32,892 bases of DNA, from NCBI GenBank assembly GCA_945883625.1, contig CAMCXW010000024.1, positions 1 through 32,892 on the forward strand. Reading direction: 5' to 3'. Shown here piece after piece: positions 31,219 to 32,892 of this stretch (its first letter is position 1; every line of letters begins with the position of its first letter). The notes under the pieces are model-generated. The model did not search any database and was not told the DNA's origin. It was given only the letters and a program-made list of their open reading frames with translations. Source of the DNA: Spirosoma fluviale (GTDB lineage Bacteria; Bacteroidota; Bacteroidia; Cytophagales; Spirosomataceae). The position numbers were made by a program, and so were the translations under genes.

Positions 31219-32365
31219 ACTTTTGAGTTGGAAATTTCCAGCTTTGACCTACTATTTTTTCATAGTAGCGCTCGTACATAGGAAGAATTTTTTCCAATGA
31301 AAAATCTTTCGCCCTTACTAAAGCATTCGCTTTCATTTGCGTCAGTAAAACCTCATCGGTCAAGATCATTAGCGTATTCGAAACCATATCATCGATGTCC
31401 CCAATCTCACTAACAAATCCAGTCACACCATGAATATTTACCTCCGAAATTCCTCCGGCATTGGATGAAATAACCGGCACTTCACACGCCATCGCTTCCA
31501 AAGCCGCTAAACCGAAACTTTCCTTTTCTGATGTTAAAAAAAACAGATCTGCCAATGACAAGGCTTCTTCAATCGTATCTAATTTACCCAAGAATCGAAC
31601 ATCAGATGCAACACCCAATTCGCGGCATAAAGCTTCCATGCCTGAACGCTCGGGGCCATCGCCCACCAATAATAATTTGGCGGGAACTTGCTTTTGAACT
31701 TTGGCAAAAACCTGAATAATATCTTGAATTCGTTTAACCTTCCGGAAATTAGACGTATGCATTAATAGCTTTTCGCCATTTGGGCAAATAGCCAATTTAA
31801 AATGCTCTTTAGGTTGCTTGTGAAAGCGCTTTAAATCAATAAAATTAGGGATAACCTCAATGGCACTCAAAATTTCAAACGATGAATACGTGTCATTACG
31901 TAAGCTTTCCGAAACCGCCGTGACGCCATCTGATTCATTAATCGAAAACGTAACCACGGGCTCAAAGGATGGATCACGACCAACCAACGTAATATCGGTA
32001 CCGTGCAAAGTCGTAATTACGGGCACATGAATCCCTTTATATTTTAAAATTTGTTTCGCTAAATAAGCAGCCGACGCATGTGGAATCGCGTAATGGACAT
32101 GAAGTAAATCCAATTGTTCATTTACAGTTACATCCACCATTTTTGAAGCCAAAGCAGACTCATAAGGTAGATATTCAAACAAGGGATAGGATGCCACAGA
32201 AACTTCGTGGTAGAAGATATTTTCGCTAAAAAAGTCAAGTCTAGGCGGTTGTGTATAGGTAATAAAATGTACCTCATGCCCTACCGCTGCGAGTGCTTTC
32301 CCTAACTCGGTCGCCACAACACCGCTGCCTCCATAGGTTGGATAACAAATGATTCCTATTTTCAT
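31202..32365 (-). CDS. bshA: N-acetyl-alpha-D-glucosaminyl L-malate synthase BshA
   Basis: GT4-type enzyme that joins UDP-GlcNAc to L-malate, first step of bacillithiol synthesis. The 387 residues begin MKIGIICYPTYGGSGVVATELG, the Gly-rich loop characteristic of BshA, and continue with LDLLHVHYAIPHASAAYLA, LHGTDITLVG, HTSNFRKVKRIQDII and the EX7E segment EKESFGLAALEAMACEVPV. The glycine-rich start and the HVHYAIPHA motif separate BshA from other GT4 enzymes. ATG 32365 is used over a TTG eight codons upstream, as the -7 box TAGTTTTG lies at that TTG. Bacillithiol is known in Bacteroidota; bshB and bshC are not in the window. Confidence 0.94.
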   Translation of the reverse strand: MKIGIICYPTYGGSGVVATELGKALAAVGHEVHFITYTQPPRLDFFSENIFYHEVSVASYPLFEYLPYESALASKMVDVTVNEQLDLLHVHYAIPHASAAYLAKQILKYKGIHVPVITTLHGTDITLVGRDPSFEPVVTFSINESDGVTAVSESLRNDTYSSFEILSAIEVIPNFIDLKRFHKQPKEHFKLAICPNGEKLLMHTSNFRKVKRIQDIIQVFAKVQKQVPAKLLLVGDGPERSGMEALCRELGVASDVRFLGKLDTIEEALSLADLFFLTSEKESFGLAALEAMACEVPVISSNAGGISEVNIHGVTGFVSEIGDIDDMVSNTLMILTDEVLLTQMKANALVRAKDFSLEKILPMYERYYEKIVGQSWKFPTQKFTDAE

Positions 32366-32386
32366 AACTGAAGTCTCAAACGGAAA

Positions 32387-32394
32387 CAAAACTA
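32387..32394 (-). promoter_or_regulatory. -7 box for bshA (TAGTTTTG)
   Basis: Perfect TAnnTTTG on the minus strand (32394-32387), 21 nt before the bshA ATG. The -33 region has no clear TTG. It is back to back with the candidate purN box. Confidence 0.45.
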
Positions 32395-32426
32395 AGACAA
32401 ATCCCGAAAGGTTCCTGAATATGCCT

Positions 32427-32434
32427 TAAATTTG
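32427..32434 (+). promoter_or_regulatory. -7 box for purN (TAAATTTG)
   Basis: Perfect TAnnTTTG on the plus strand, 20 nt before the purN TTG start at 32455. The -33 region has no clear TTG. Confidence 0.4.
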
Positions 32435-32454
32435 CTAAAATAAATTTAGCCCCA

Positions 32455-32892
32455 TTGAAAAATATCGTCATTTTTGCTTCCGGTTCCGGCTCTAACGCCG
32501 AAAAAATCATCGAACATTTCAAGAGTTCTAACGAAGTAAAAATCACCCATATTTTCTGTAATAATCCGGAAGCCGGAGTCTTGCAACGAGCAGAACGTCT
32601 TCAAATTCCGTGTAGTTTATTTACCCGCGAGGAGTACAAAAACGGAACAGTTTTGCGAAAAATTCAATCTTTACATACGGATTGGGTGATTTTGGCAGGT
32701 TTTTTATGGTTGATCCCTTCCGAATTTGTACAAGCATATCCACAAAAAATCATCAACCTACACCCGGCGCTCCTTCCAAAATTTGGCGGAAAAGGCATGT
32801 ATGGCCATTTTGTTCATGAAGCGGTAGTCGCCGCAAGAGAAAAAGAATCCGGTATTACGATTCACTATGTAAACGAAAAGTATGATGAGGGT
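32455..32892 (+). CDS. purN: Phosphoribosylglycinamide formyltransferase, 5' part only
   Basis: I translated this frame by hand to the right edge (146 codons). The start is TTG at 32455: upstream in frame there is a TGA 13 codons earlier and no ATG. The product begins KNIVIFASGSGSNAEKIIEH (after Met), the phosphate-binding N-terminus of GAR transformylase, and contains NNPEAGVLQRAERL, the active-site segment INLHPALLPKFGGKGMYG with Asn and His, and SGITIHYVNEKYDEG with the catalytic Asp in its last visible codons. It catalyses the third step of purine synthesis using 10-formyl-THF. Together with purK and purE this is the third purine gene in the window, but it is not in the same operon. Confidence 0.95.
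   Translation, partial: MKNIVIFASGSGSNAEKIIEHFKSSNEVKITHIFCNNPEAGVLQRAERLQIPCSLFTREEYKNGTVLRKIQSLHTDWVILAGFLWLIPSEFVQAYPQKIINLHPALLPKFGGKGMYGHFVHEAVVAAREKESGITIHYVNEKYDEG

Noticed and set aside
1-32892. Mobile elements, CRISPR arrays, toxin-antitoxin or defence systems
   Set aside because: No transposase, integrase, nuclease or regularly spaced direct repeats were seen on either strand; all larger frames are accounted for by housekeeping or envelope genes.

Overview
This is a gene-dense stretch (roughly 95% coding, about 42% GC by eye) of a Bacteroidota chromosome, most likely a member of the Cytophagales. The evidence is a T9SS type B (gliding-motility-associated) C-terminal domain on a secreted protein, BshA of bacillithiol synthesis, Bacteroidota-type division proteins, absence of Shine-Dalgarno sequences before almost every gene, and several promoters of the Bacteroidota form TTG-N17..20-TAnnTTTG. 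No tRNA, rRNA, CRISPR array, insertion sequence, integrase or phage gene was seen. The genes are overwhelmingly housekeeping.

Layout. (1) 1-395: start of a secreted SGNH-type esterase that runs off the left edge. (2) 508-1605: ribosomal operon rpsF-rpsR-rplI with a clear promoter and terminator. (3) 1699-2685: an unrecognised membrane-anchored coiled-coil protein, divergent from a YggS-type PLP protein (2767-3444). (4) greA (3494-3967), preceded by a ~110-nt leader carrying its own intrinsic terminator, and divergent from fmt (4171-5091). (5) 5081-8272: a tight minus-strand operon purK-purE-LysM protein-M15 peptidase. (6) A DUF6580-like membrane protein (8354-8932) and a secreted amidohydrolase (8961-10235). 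(7) 10360-17782: part of the dcw division/cell-wall cluster, rsmH-ftsL-ftsI-murE-mraY, ending in aroA instead of murD. (8) A plus-strand pair, a TlpA-like thioredoxin protein and a PAP2 phosphatase (17892-19779). (9) Minus-strand nhaD and an aspartate-type aminotransferase. (10) 22396-27885: a run of a T9SS-sorted protein, nuoB, nuoC, two glycosyltransferases and an MsbA-type ABC exporter. (11) recG (+), yqgE (-), folK (+), bshA (-) and the start of purN (+) to the right edge.

Functional themes are envelope building (MurE with a meso-DAP motif, MraY, FtsI, FtsL, LysM/M15, PAP2, MsbA, glycosyltransferases), translation (S6, S18, L9, Fmt, GreA in transcription) and core biosynthesis (PurK/E/N, AroA, FolK, BshA, AspC). 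I found no convincing wholly new system. The items most worth a second look are the greA leader with an internal terminator, a near-perfect GC-rich palindrome at 10253-10293, the isolated nuoBC pair inside an envelope-gene run, the coupling of purKE to two cell-wall genes, and an apparently leaderless dcw operon.

Start codons were re-chosen where the longest reading frame began at an implausible TTG: rplI, the TlpA-like gene, aspC, the T9SS protein, yqgE, folK and bshA are given from an internal ATG. aroA, msbA and purN appear to start at TTG, and one glycosyltransferase and the coiled-coil gene at GTG.
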